This document shows positions 1-5,647 of a stretch of 6,561 nt of DNA, piece by piece. The stretch's first letter is position 1. Every line of letters starts with the position of its first letter. Under the pieces are notes generated by a model. That model did not search any database and was not told the DNA's origin. It saw only the letters and a program-made list of their open reading frames with translations. A program made the position numbers and the translations under genes. The stretch covers positions 1 through 6,561 of the forward strand of contig JALRCL010000501.1 in assembly GCA_023268575.1 (NCBI GenBank), written 5' to 3'. Source of the stretch: Patulibacter sp. Its GTDB lineage: Bacteria > Actinomycetota > Thermoleophilia > Solirubrobacterales > Solirubrobacteraceae.

Positions 1-1465
1 GCCCGTCGTCGCCGTCGACTACGTGACCGGGTTCCCCGAGATGATGGACGGGCGGGTGAAGACGCTGCATCCGCGGCTCTTCGCCGGGATCCTCGGCGTC
101 CGGGACCTCGACGCGCACGCCGCCGCGGCGACCGAGCACGAGATCGGCTGGATCGACCTCGTCGTCGTGAACCTCTACCCCTTCGAGGACACGATCGCCC
201 GCGAGGGCGTGACGCTCGCCGAGGCGATCGAGAACATCGACATCGGCGGCCCGTCGCTCATCCGCGCCGCCGCGAAGAACCACGCGTACGCGACGGTCCT
301 CACCGACCCGGCGCAGTACGGCGCGGTGATCGAGGAGCTGCGGGCCTCCGGCGACGGCTCGCTCGGGCTGGACACGCGCCGCAGCCTCGCGCTGCAGGCC
401 TACGCCACGACCGCCCGCTACGACGCGGCGATCAGCGGCTTCCTCCAGGAGCAGGAGGCCTTCGGCGGGACCGACGTCGCCGAGGACGGCACCGCACTGC
501 CGGGCTTCCCGCCGACCTTCTCCCGCGGCTACGTGAAGGACCGCGACCTCCGCTACGGCGAGAACCCGCACCAGCGCGCCGCGTACTACCGCCGCGCCGG
601 CTCGCCCGCCCACCTGCTGTCGGGCGTGCAGCAGCTCCACGGCAAGGAGCTCTCGTTCAACAACCTCCTCGACCTCGAGGCCTCGCGCGCGATCGCCCGT
701 GAGCTCGCCGACGATCCGGCGGCGGTGATCGTCAAGCACAACAACCCGTGCGGGGCGGCGATCGGCACGTCGTCGCTGCAGGCGTTCGAGCGGGCCCTGG
801 CGTCCGATCCGGTGTCGGCGTTCGGCGGCATCGTCACGCTGACGCGGCCGGTCGACCGGGCGGCGGCCGAGGCGCTGTCGCAGCTCTTCGTCGAGGTCCT
901 CTTCGCGCCGTCCTACGACGAGGACGCGCTCTCGATCCTCACGCAGAAGCCGAACGTCCGGCTGCTGCAGGGCGACGACGCCCCGCTGCGCGGGCTCGAG
1001 CGCCTCGACGTGCGCCCCGTCGCCGGGGGCGCGCTCGTCCAGGACGCCGACAGCGTCGTCGTCGACCGCGACGGCATGTCGATCGCCACCGAGGCGCAGC
1101 CGACCGACGCGCAGTGGCGCGACCTCCTCTTCGCCTGGCGCGTCATGCGGCACGTGAAGAGCAACGCGATCGTCTACGCGAAGGACGGTGCGACCGTCGG
1201 GATCGGCGCCGGCCAGATGAGCCGCGTCGACTCGGCCCGGATCGGCGTCGAGAAGGCGAGCGAGCACGGCCTGGACCTCACCGGCGCGGCGATGGCCTCC
1301 GACGCGTTCTTCCCGTTCCCCGACGGCCTGCAGATCGGCCTCGACGCCGGCGTGCGCGCCGTCATCCAGCCCGGCGGCTCGATGCGCGACGAGCTGTCGA
1401 TCGAGGCCGCGAACGCTGCCGGTGCGGCGATGGTCCTCACCGGACGCCGCCACTTCCGCCACTAG
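1..1465 (+). CDS. purH: Bifunctional PurH (AICAR transformylase / IMP cyclohydrolase), 5' end outside window
   Basis: PurH catalyses the last two steps of de novo IMP synthesis in the cytoplasm: formylation of AICAR with 10-formyl-THF, then ring closure to IMP. The frame is open from base 2, and 487 residues plus the TAG stop are visible. The fragment begins seven residues before TGFPEMMDGR, so by comparison with E. coli PurH about 50 N-terminal residues are missing; the GTG at 23 is an internal valine codon. The N-terminal MGS-like cyclohydrolase domain is marked by KTLHP, VVNLYPFEDT and ENIDIGGPSLIRAAAKNH. The transformylase domain follows with LRYGENPHQ, GKELSFNNLLDLEA, the catalytic Lys-His pair in VKHNNPCG (codons 734-739), SDPVSAFGGI, KSNAIVYAKDG, GIGAGQMSRVDSA and the terminal VIQPGGSMRDE...RHFRH. 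No key motif is missing and I see no frameshift. I see no convincing U-tailed terminator after the stop. Confidence 0.97.
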   Translation, partial: PVVAVDYVTGFPEMMDGRVKTLHPRLFAGILGVRDLDAHAAAATEHEIGWIDLVVVNLYPFEDTIAREGVTLAEAIENIDIGGPSLIRAAAKNHAYATVLTDPAQYGAVIEELRASGDGSLGLDTRRSLALQAYATTARYDAAISGFLQEQEAFGGTDVAEDGTALPGFPPTFSRGYVKDRDLRYGENPHQRAAYYRRAGSPAHLLSGVQQLHGKELSFNNLLDLEASRAIARELADDPAAVIVKHNNPCGAAIGTSSLQAFERALASDPVSAFGGIVTLTRPVDRAAAEALSQLFVEVLFAPSYDEDALSILTQKPNVRLLQGDDAPLRGLERLDVRPVAGGALVQDADSVVVDRDGMSIATEAQPTDAQWRDLLFAWRVMRHVKSNAIVYAKDGATVGIGAGQMSRVDSARIGVEKASEHGLDLTGAAMASDAFFPFPDGLQIGLDAGVRAVIQPGGSMRDELSIEAANAAGAAMVLTGRRHFRH

Positions 1466-1631
1466 GTCCCGGGCCCGACGCCGGGCGCGGTCGATCGGCC
1501 CCGGGGCCGCTCCGGGCATCGCGTGCCGGGCGGATCTCGGGGCGTGGACCCCGGCCGACACGCGCCGCGGTGGCGGGGCGCGCGGGGCGGACCTCATCCC
1601 GGCGGCGACGCGCGGGCGCGGGACCACGGGC

Positions 1632-1637
1632 TAGGGT
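1632..1637 (+). promoter_or_regulatory. Possible -10 element (TAGGGT) for the Rid gene
   Basis: TAGGGT fits the TANNNT pattern of actinobacterial -10 elements. It ends 10 bases before the ATG at 1648, which would give a leaderless or nearly leaderless mRNA. No clear Shine-Dalgarno sequence lies before that ATG (only a weak AGAG), which agrees with this reading. No good -35 is visible upstream. A TANNNT match is easy to find by chance, so this is only a suggestion. Confidence 0.25.
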
Positions 1638-1647
1638 CAGAGCGCAG

Positions 1648-2070
1648 ATGAGCCGCGATCAGGACCGCGTCCAGCGCATCCACTCCGGCGGGCCGTGGGA
1701 GACGGCGCTCGGCTACTCCAGGGCGATCCGCGTCGGCGACCGGGTGCTCGTGTCGGGCACGACCGCCGCCCGCGACGCCGACGAGCCGGTGCCGGCGGAC
1801 CCCGCCGAGCAGGCCCGCCGCGTCTTCGAGACGATCCGGACCGCCCTCGAGCACGCGGGCGCGCAGCTCGAGGACACGATCCGCGTCCGGCTCTTCGTCG
1901 TCGACCTGCCGACGAACGGCGACGCGGTGCTCGGCGTCCTCAACGAGACGCTGCGCAGCGTCCGCCCGGTGATCTCCACCCTCGGCGTCGCGGCGCTCGT
2001 CGAGCCCGAGCTCCTGCTCGAGGTCGAGGTCGAGGCGATCGTCGGCGCGGGCGACGTCTTCGAGGGCTGA
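1648..2070 (+). CDS. Rid (YjgF/YER057c/UK114) family protein
   Basis: This 140-residue protein has typical Rid-family length and hallmarks: HSGGPWETALGYSRAIRVGD at residues 12-31, VLVSGTTA at 33-40, the helix ARRVFETIRTALEHAGAQLED at about 56-76, VRLFVVDL at 80-87, RPVISTLGVAAL at 106-117 and EVEVEAIV at 125-132. The family forms trimers with active sites between subunits, and true RidA hydrolyses reactive enamine/imine intermediates. Aligned by eye, the position of the RidA catalytic arginine falls on Ile109, so deaminase activity should not be assumed. The start is the ATG at 1648 because family similarity begins just after it; the frame is open far upstream only because the DNA lacks stops. 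It lies 182 bases after purH on the same strand, so it may have its own promoter. The assignment to the family is firm; the subfamily and substrate are not known. Confidence 0.9.
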   Translation: MSRDQDRVQRIHSGGPWETALGYSRAIRVGDRVLVSGTTAARDADEPVPADPAEQARRVFETIRTALEHAGAQLEDTIRVRLFVVDLPTNGDAVLGVLNETLRSVRPVISTLGVAALVEPELLLEVEVEAIVGAGDVFEG

Positions 2071-2370
2071 TCGGGCGGTGCCGCGCCCTCGGGGCGGCAC
2101 CGGCTCCCCGGGCGCTGTGGTCCTCCGGTGGGCGGTCGGCCGGTGCGACAGCGGAGCGCCGCCGTCGAGGCCGCGGCCTCGGCTCGGCGCACCGCTCCCT
2201 CGCCGGCGCGCCTTGCCGGTCGCGGGACGGCTCGCGCACCCCAGCCGGCGGACCGTCTCGCGGGTCGGCCGGTGCGCCGGCTCCGGGCCGGTCGCGCGCG
2301 CCGATCGGCGGGGGAGGGCCAGCCGCTCCGTCGTCGGGTACCGCGGTCGGCCCGGGAGGACCGGTCGCGA
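2071..2370. other. Non-coding gap between converging genes
   Basis: This 300-base gap separates the stops of the Rid gene (plus) and the DUF4178 gene (minus). Open frames cross it in several phases, but none shows a recognisable domain or sensible residue mix; they are mostly Arg/Ala/Pro/Gly. It holds the stem at 2076-2102, a perfect 16-bp palindrome at 2166-2181 (CGAGGCCGCGGCCTCG) and a 14-bp exact direct repeat GGTCGGCCGGTGCG at 2134-2147 and 2263-2276. Palindromes of this size are expected about once by chance in DNA this rich in GC; the 14-bp direct repeat is less expected. No hairpin with a T-tract ends the minus-strand group here. Confidence 0.6.
2076..2102 (+). terminator. Candidate hairpin terminator after the Rid gene
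   Basis: CGGTGCCGC (2076-2084) pairs perfectly with GCGGCACCG (2094-2102) around a 9-base loop, starting five bases after the Rid stop codon. The position suits an intrinsic terminator or an mRNA 3'-end stabiliser. There is no T-tract after the stem, so it would be of the U-less kind proposed for GC-rich actinobacteria. The stem itself is seen in the sequence; terminator function is inferred from its place. Confidence 0.45.
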
Positions 2371-3195
2371 TCAGGCGTTCGGCGTCACCACCGGCCGCGG
2401 CGGGCTGACCTCGATCGCCGTCGCCGGGACGACGTCGCCGATCCAGACCGCCCAGGCGCCGCCGTCCTCGCGCAGGAAGGTCAGCCGGCGGCGGTCGAGC
2501 TGCGGGTTCGCGAACGACCGGCGCTCGACCGACGCCGTGGCGGGAACGGCCTCCTCGGCCTTCCAGAGGGCGCGCTCGCCCTCGCCGGTGGCTGCTGCGG
2601 CGGCGTGGTCGCGCTCGGGGAGCGCGCGCCACTCGAGGTCGCGCCAGCGCAGCGGCGTCACCTCCGGGTCGAGGTCCGCGACGCGCTCGGCGCCGACGGA
2701 GAAGACGACCTCGCGGCCAGTGCCCGCGCCGGCCGCACCCGCACCCGCACCGTCCGGGCTCGGGCCCGTGCCGGTCACGCCTGCACCCGCACCCTCCGGG
2801 CTCGGGCCCGTGCCGGTCACGCCTGCGCCGGCCGCACCCGGGCCGGCGGCGGTCGCGCTGGTCACCGCCGTGCCGGTCGGACCCGTGCCGGTCGCGTCCG
2901 CACCGGAGGGCCGGCGGGCCGCGTCCACCCCGTCGATCGCCAGCAGCGCGCGCTGCGCCTTGTCCTCGAGGTGCCAGGCCGTCCAGCCGGCGTCGACCCG
3001 TTGGACGCCGCGGACGGTCCACGTGCGGTCGTCGTGGTCGACGAGGGCGCCGACGGCGAGCCGCTCGAGCTGGTCGGGCCGGTGATCGACCGGCAGCGCG
3101 CCGTGCTGGGGCGCCGTTGCCGAGCGTCGCAGCGCGAGGAGGAAGCTCGCGAGCGCCGCGACGGTCAGCACGGTCACGACGATCCCGAGCAGCAT
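2371..3195 (-). CDS. Membrane-anchored DUF4178 domain protein
   Basis: Starting at the ATG at 3195 this encodes 274 residues; a GTG at 3201 would add two. I prefer the ATG because a possible -10 sits eight bases before it and neither start has a ribosome site. Residues 1-22 form one membrane helix (LLGIVVTVLTVAALASFLLAL) followed by RR, so the rest is probably cytoplasmic. Residues ~42-88 match the first part of DUF4178: LAVGALVDHDDRTWTVRGVQR, then WTAWHLEDKAQRALLAID. A Gly/Thr/Pro/Ala stretch (~100-160) containing two copies of a 14-residue repeat follows. The second part of the domain resumes at ~163-263: REVVFSVG, WRDLEWRALPERD, RRLTFLREDGGAWAVWIGD. DUF4178 has no established biochemical activity. 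It is the last gene of the minus-strand group and lies 354 bases after the aminopropyltransferase; DUF4178, DUF350 and such enzymes are known neighbours. The family call is fairly secure; the role is unknown. Confidence 0.75.
   Translation of the reverse strand: MLLGIVVTVLTVAALASFLLALRRSATAPQHGALPVDHRPDQLERLAVGALVDHDDRTWTVRGVQRVDAGWTAWHLEDKAQRALLAIDGVDAARRPSGADATGTGPTGTAVTSATAAGPGAAGAGVTGTGPSPEGAGAGVTGTGPSPDGAGAGAAGAGTGREVVFSVGAERVADLDPEVTPLRWRDLEWRALPERDHAAAAATGEGERALWKAEEAVPATASVERRSFANPQLDRRRLTFLREDGGAWAVWIGDVVPATAIEVSPPRPVVTPNA
2741..2824 (-). repeat. 42-bp tandem repeat, two copies, inside the DUF4178 gene
   Basis: Units at 2741-2782 and 2783-2824 differ at a single base (G at 2752, C at 2794). 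Read on the minus strand they encode two 14-residue units of the form AGAGVTGTGPSP(E/D)G. The one difference swaps GAG for GAC (Glu/Asp). Looser copies of the same words continue on both sides (about 2722-2740 and 2825-2900). The near identity points to recent duplication or ongoing homogenisation, and 42 is a multiple of three, so copy changes keep the frame. Confidence 0.9.
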
Positions 3196-3203
3196 CGTCA
3201 CCG

Positions 3204-3209
3204 AGCATA
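3204..3209 (-). promoter_or_regulatory. Possible -10 element (TATGCT) for the DUF4178 gene
   Basis: On the minus strand TATGCT fits TANNNT, with eight bases between it and the ATG at 3195. That spacing is typical of leaderless actinobacterial transcripts, and no Shine-Dalgarno sequence precedes the gene. The -35 zone would fall in the palindrome at 3221-3234 and does not resemble TTGACA. This rests on one short motif plus position. Confidence 0.35.
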
Positions 3210-3220
3210 GGCGGCGAGCT

Positions 3221-3234
3221 CGCGACCGGTCGCG
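3221..3234. promoter_or_regulatory. 14-bp palindrome, possible operator
   Basis: CGCGACCGGTCGCG is a perfect palindrome centred 32-33 bases upstream of the DUF4178 ATG, where a -35 element would be if the TATGCT at 3204-3209 is a -10. A dimeric repressor could bind there. In DNA this GC-rich one or two such palindromes are expected by chance in a window of this size, so only the location makes it notable. Confidence 0.25.
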
Positions 3235-3238
3235 GCGT

Positions 3239-3258
3239 GCGGACGGGCGACCGTCCGC
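3239..3258. promoter_or_regulatory. 8-bp stem with GCGA tetraloop
   Basis: GCGGACGG (3239-3246) pairs with CCGTCCGC (3251-3258) around GCGA, a GNRA-type loop when read on the plus strand; the minus-strand RNA would have a UCGC loop. It overlaps the start of the 60-bp tandem repeat and lies 44-63 bases upstream of the DUF4178 ATG. It could be a leader hairpin or an attenuating stem, but no T-tract follows on either strand. The stem is seen; its role is unknown. Confidence 0.35.
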
Positions 3259-3370
3259 GGTGCGTCGCTCGCCTCCGACGACCGTACGCGCGACGCACCG
3301 GGGGCGCCCACCGACCGCGGTGCGTGGGTCGTGCCGGCCGCGCCCGCGAGCGACGCACCCGGGCCACCCG
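3251..3370. repeat. 60-bp tandem repeat made of inverted repeats
   Basis: Units at 3251-3310 and 3311-3370 align without gaps at about 42 of 60 positions. The strongest matches are the two ends of an inverted repeat: CCGCGGTGCGT near the left of each unit and GCGACGCACC near the right. In unit 1 the arms pair over 11 bp (3258-3268 with 3290-3300). Across units, 3259-3271 pairs with 3347-3359 over 13 perfect bp (GGTGCGTCGCTCG). The centres of the units are poorly conserved while the arms are kept, as expected if the arms matter as binding sites or RNA stems. Confidence 0.65.
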
Positions 3371-3469
3371 GACGGCCATCACGCCCACCGGGAGCATCAG
3401 CGGTCCGGTCGGACCACGGCATCCACGGATCGGCGCACGTCCGGGCCACCCCCGAAGCGCGACGGCCTG

Positions 3470-3538
3470 CCAGTGGTCCGACCGGCCGCGCCGGGTGTCG
3501 TCGAGGTTCGTGGGCCGGTCGAGCGTCGTGGGCCGGAC
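3470..3538 (-). pseudogene. Diverged duplicate of the aminopropyltransferase 3' end
   Basis: Positions 3472-3538 match 3552-3618, the last 22 sense codons of the aminopropyltransferase gene, at 62 of 67 bases, with no gap and a constant offset of 80. Read on the minus strand the copy keeps VRPTTLDRP and TRRG but changes Ala/Ile to Thr/Asn, two Tyr to Asp and His, and Trp to Arg. The TAG stop (3550-3552) is TGG in the copy (3470-3472). All five differences in the sense codons change the residue and none is silent. It is a tandem partial duplication, has no start of its own and is probably untranslated. Confidence 0.85.
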
Positions 3539-3549
3539 GCGCCGGTCTC

Positions 3550-5136
3550 CTAGTAGTCCGACCAGCCGCGCCGGGTGTAGTCGAGGATCGCGGGCCGGTC
3601 GAGCGTCGTGGGCCGGACCTCCCGCGGGCCGCGGTCGGGCGGGAACGCGGCGGCCGCTCGCAGGACGTCGCCACTGAGGAAGCGCAGGTCGCGCGGGGCG
3701 CCCGCGAGCGTCAGCGGCGGAGCGCCGCGGCCAGCCGCCGCGGGAGCCGCGAGCCAGAAGCCCCAGTCGCCGAAGGTCGGCACGTCGACGTGGTAGGGCC
3801 GGCCGCGCCAGCCGGCCAGGCGCAGCGTCGCCCCGACCGACCAGAAGGCGTCGGGAGCGAAGTACGGCGAGCCGGACTGCACCGCCATCACGCCGCCGGG
3901 TGCCAGGGCGCGCGTGCGGATCATCCCGTAGATCTCGGCCGTGTAGAGCCGCGCGAGGCCGAGGTCGTCGGGGTCCGGGAAGTCGACGATCACGACGTCG
4001 TAGGAGCGCGCGTCGGGACCCGACAGCCGCCGGACCCAGCCGAACGCGTCGGCGTTCGTCACCGTCACGCGGCGGTCGCGCAGCGACCCGCGGTTCATCT
4101 CGCGCAGCCGCGGGTCCTCGCGCGCCAGGCGCGTCATCGCGGGGTCGAGGTCGACGAGCCGGACGTGCTCCACCCCAGGACGGCGCAGGATCTCGCGGAC
4201 GGCCATCCCGTCGCCGCCACCGAGCACGAGGACGCGCCGCGGGCCCGCCGTGCGCGCGTGCGCGGCGCTCCACGCCCCGAGCGCGGGGTGCACCAGCGAC
4301 TCGTGGTAGCGGTACTCGTCACGACTGGACAGCTGGAGGTCGCCGTTGAGGAACAGGCGCACGTCCTTCGCCCCGCCGAGCGTCAGGCTCTCGGTGATGT
4401 CGATCTCCTGGTACGGCGTGCGCTCGCTCAGCACGATCGGATCGTCGTAGAGCTGCTGCCGCGCGGAGACCTCGAACCGTGCCGCGTACGCCAGGCCGCC
4501 GCCGACGGCGATCGCTCCCGCCGCGAGCACCGCCACCGCGCCCGCCCGCGCGCGGCGCGTCAGCGACGGCCCGAACACCACGAGCACGATGAGCGCCGCG
4601 CACGCGAGGTTCACGAGCCCGGCGGCGAGCGCGCCCCGCAGCTGGCCGAGCAGCGGCAGCAGGACGAACGGGAACGAGAGGCCGCCGAGCAGCGCCCCGA
4701 CGTAGTCCGCGGCGGTGAGGTCGGCCATCGCCCGCGCCGCCGCCTGGCGCCGGATCCGCTGCAGGAGCTCCATGAGCAGCGGCAGCTCCGCCCCGACGAG
4801 CGCGCCGCACAGCAGCGACACGACGACGACCGCCGGCGTGTAGACGCCGGTGTAGGCGAACGCGGCGTAGCAGGCGAGCACGGAGAAGCCGCCGACGACC
4901 GCGACGCCGGTCTCCACCACGACGAACGCCGGCAGCGGCCGGCCGAGCAGCGGCTTGGCGGCCAGCGCCCCGAGTCCGAGCGCGAACACGAAGAGCGAGA
5001 TGACGAGCGACGTCTGGGTGATCGACGAGCCGATCAGCACGCCGCCGAGCGCCACGAGCGCCAGCTCGTAGACGAGGGCGCAGGCCGCGCAGGCGCCTGC
5101 GGCGACGAGCAGCAGGGCGCGGCGGCCGCGCTTCAC
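3550..5136 (-). CDS. speE: Membrane-fused spermidine-synthase-like aminopropyltransferase
   Basis: This 528-residue protein starts at a GTG (5136) with GGGGG seven bases before it. Residues ~8-216 hold about seven membrane helices. The spermidine-synthase fold follows: an N-terminal beta domain (PYQEIDITES at 241-250, LFLNGDLQLSSRDEYRYHE at 261-279, LVHPAL), then a Rossmann core with VLGGGDG (304-310), VDLDP (328-332), NADAF (361-365), DFPDP (385-389), LYTAEIYG, LAPGGVMAVQSGSPYF and WGFWLA at about 458-463. Spermidine synthases move an aminopropyl group from decarboxylated AdoMet to a diamine; Asp385 and Asp388 align with the acidic active-site pair. The usual DSTDP reads DFPDP here, as I recall for membrane-fused members, whose real substrates are poorly known. 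The C-terminal ~65 residues are not part of the core, and the end carries the adjacent units RPTTLD and RPAILD. The gene lies 65 bases after a DUF350 gene, probably in one operon. Family certain; product uncertain. Confidence 0.88.
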   Translation of the reverse strand: MKRGRRALLLVAAGACAACALVYELALVALGGVLIGSSITQTSLVISLFVFALGLGALAAKPLLGRPLPAFVVVETGVAVVGGFSVLACYAAFAYTGVYTPAVVVVSLLCGALVGAELPLLMELLQRIRRQAAARAMADLTAADYVGALLGGLSFPFVLLPLLGQLRGALAAGLVNLACAALIVLVVFGPSLTRRARAGAVAVLAAGAIAVGGGLAYAARFEVSARQQLYDDPIVLSERTPYQEIDITESLTLGGAKDVRLFLNGDLQLSSRDEYRYHESLVHPALGAWSAAHARTAGPRRVLVLGGGDGMAVREILRRPGVEHVRLVDLDPAMTRLAREDPRLREMNRGSLRDRRVTVTNADAFGWVRRLSGPDARSYDVVIVDFPDPDDLGLARLYTAEIYGMIRTRALAPGGVMAVQSGSPYFAPDAFWSVGATLRLAGWRGRPYHVDVPTFGDWGFWLAAPAAAGRGAPPLTLAGAPRDLRFLSGDVLRAAAAFPPDRGPREVRPTTLDRPAILDYTRRGWSDY

Positions 5137-5143
5137 GCCCGCG

Positions 5144-5165
5144 CCCCCGTCGCACCGGCGACGGG
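5144..5165 (-). promoter_or_regulatory. Stem overlapping the ribosome site of the aminopropyltransferase gene
   Basis: On the minus strand CCCGTCGC (5165-5158) pairs with GCGACGGG (5153-5146) around CGGT. The 3' arm supplies three of the five G bases (5148-5144) that are the only plausible Shine-Dalgarno sequence for the GTG at 5136, spaced by seven bases. If it forms, the stem would limit translation of the enzyme relative to the DUF350 gene just upstream. An 8-bp stem like this is expected less than once by chance in this window, so the case is suggestive only. Confidence 0.35.
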
Positions 5166-5212
5166 CGCCGGCGGGACGCCGGGCTCGGCCGCGGACGCGC
5201 CGCGGCCAGGCC

Positions 5213-5647
5213 TCACGAGATCGAGGCCGCGACGATCGCGCCGACCGCGATGTGGCTGACGACGGTGATCCACACCGCCGGATGATGATCGTCGTGGGCG
5301 ACCATCGCGCCGAGGTCGCCCGGGGTCAGCCAGTCGACGACCTTGAACACGACGCCGATGAGCAGCACGCCGAGCAGGCCGTAGCCGGCCGCGTCGACGA
5401 GGCCCTTCTCCAGCTCGTCGTTGCTGGAGAGGATCGCGACGACGATCGTCGTCGCGTTCGCGAACAGGCCCGACGCCGCGACCGCGGTGAGGTCGCGGTT
5501 GCGGTCCTTCCAGATCTGGTCGCGGAGGTTCCCGGGCGTCGCGAGGTCGAGGACCGCGAAGCCCGCGATCAGGACGAGGAGCCCGACGACGGAGTACGCG
5601 GCGCCGGCGCCGATGCCGTTGACGAGGTCGGAGAGCGTGTCGGACAT
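5213..5647 (-). CDS. DUF350 (YjfL-type) membrane protein
   Basis: The protein has 144 residues and four predicted membrane helices at about 14-36, 56-74, 85-105 and 125-143. It has the two-fold internal repeat typical of DUF350: each half ends helix one with an aspartate followed by TPG and Leu (DLATPGNLRDQI at 34-45; DWLTPGDLGAMV at 105-116). A His/Asp cluster (HDDHH, 118-122) lies between the second repeat and the last helix. The start is the ATG at 5645-5647 because it overlaps the preceding stop as TGATG, which suggests coupled translation; an upstream in-frame start at 5743 would add a charged Arg/Pro stretch that only shadows the neighbour's reading frame. The function of DUF350 is not established. 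Relatives sit beside PspA-type, DUF4178 and aminopropyltransferase or ATP-grasp genes, so a structural or channel-like part in an envelope-stress module is a fair guess. Confidence 0.88.
   Translation of the reverse strand: MSDTLSDLVNGIGAGAAYSVVGLLVLIAGFAVLDLATPGNLRDQIWKDRNRDLTAVAASGLFANATTIVVAILSSNDELEKGLVDAAGYGLLGVLLIGVVFKVVDWLTPGDLGAMVAHDDHHPAVWITVVSHIAVGAIVAASIS

Larger units (their letters stand above)
3202..3549. other. Repeat-rich intergenic region before the DUF4178 gene
   Basis: These 348 bases between the aminopropyltransferase stop and the DUF4178 start encode no recognisable protein, although frames stay open on both strands. Read in the direction of transcription (falling coordinates) they hold a diverged copy of the enzyme's 3' end (3470-3538), a short near-palindrome GGTCCGGTCGGACC (3402-3415), a 60-bp tandem repeat (3251-3370), a stem with a GCGA loop (3239-3258), a 14-bp palindrome (3221-3234) and a possible -10 (3204-3209). 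No T-tailed terminator is visible. The length and structure suggest that the DUF4178 gene has its own control, or that a structured leader links it to the genes upstream. Confidence 0.6.

Noticed and set aside
748..1647. Upstream extension of the Rid reading frame
   Set aside because: The 300 codons before the ATG at 1648 overlap purH in another phase and are Arg-rich noise; Rid similarity begins just after 1648.
1466..1647. Rho-independent terminator after purH
   Set aside because: Short GC stems (such as 1473-1486) and a 14-bp palindrome (1496-1509) exist, but there is no T-tract and such stems are common by chance at this composition.
3251..3618. CRISPR-like array
   Set aside because: The repeats are only two-copy, of unequal types and lengths, with no uniform spacers and no cas genes; they are tandem duplications.
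1940..4273. 777-codon open frame on the minus strand
   Set aside because: It is Arg/Ala/Pro/Gly-rich with no domain, crosses two well-supported genes in another phase and reflects the lack of stops in GC-rich DNA. Its only meaningful stretch is the duplicated aminopropyltransferase tail near 3470-3538.
3331..5259. 642-codon open frame on the plus strand
   Set aside because: It is antisense to the aminopropyltransferase gene, made largely of Arg, Asp, Glu, His and Gln, with no recognisable motif; it is a mirror of the real coding frame.
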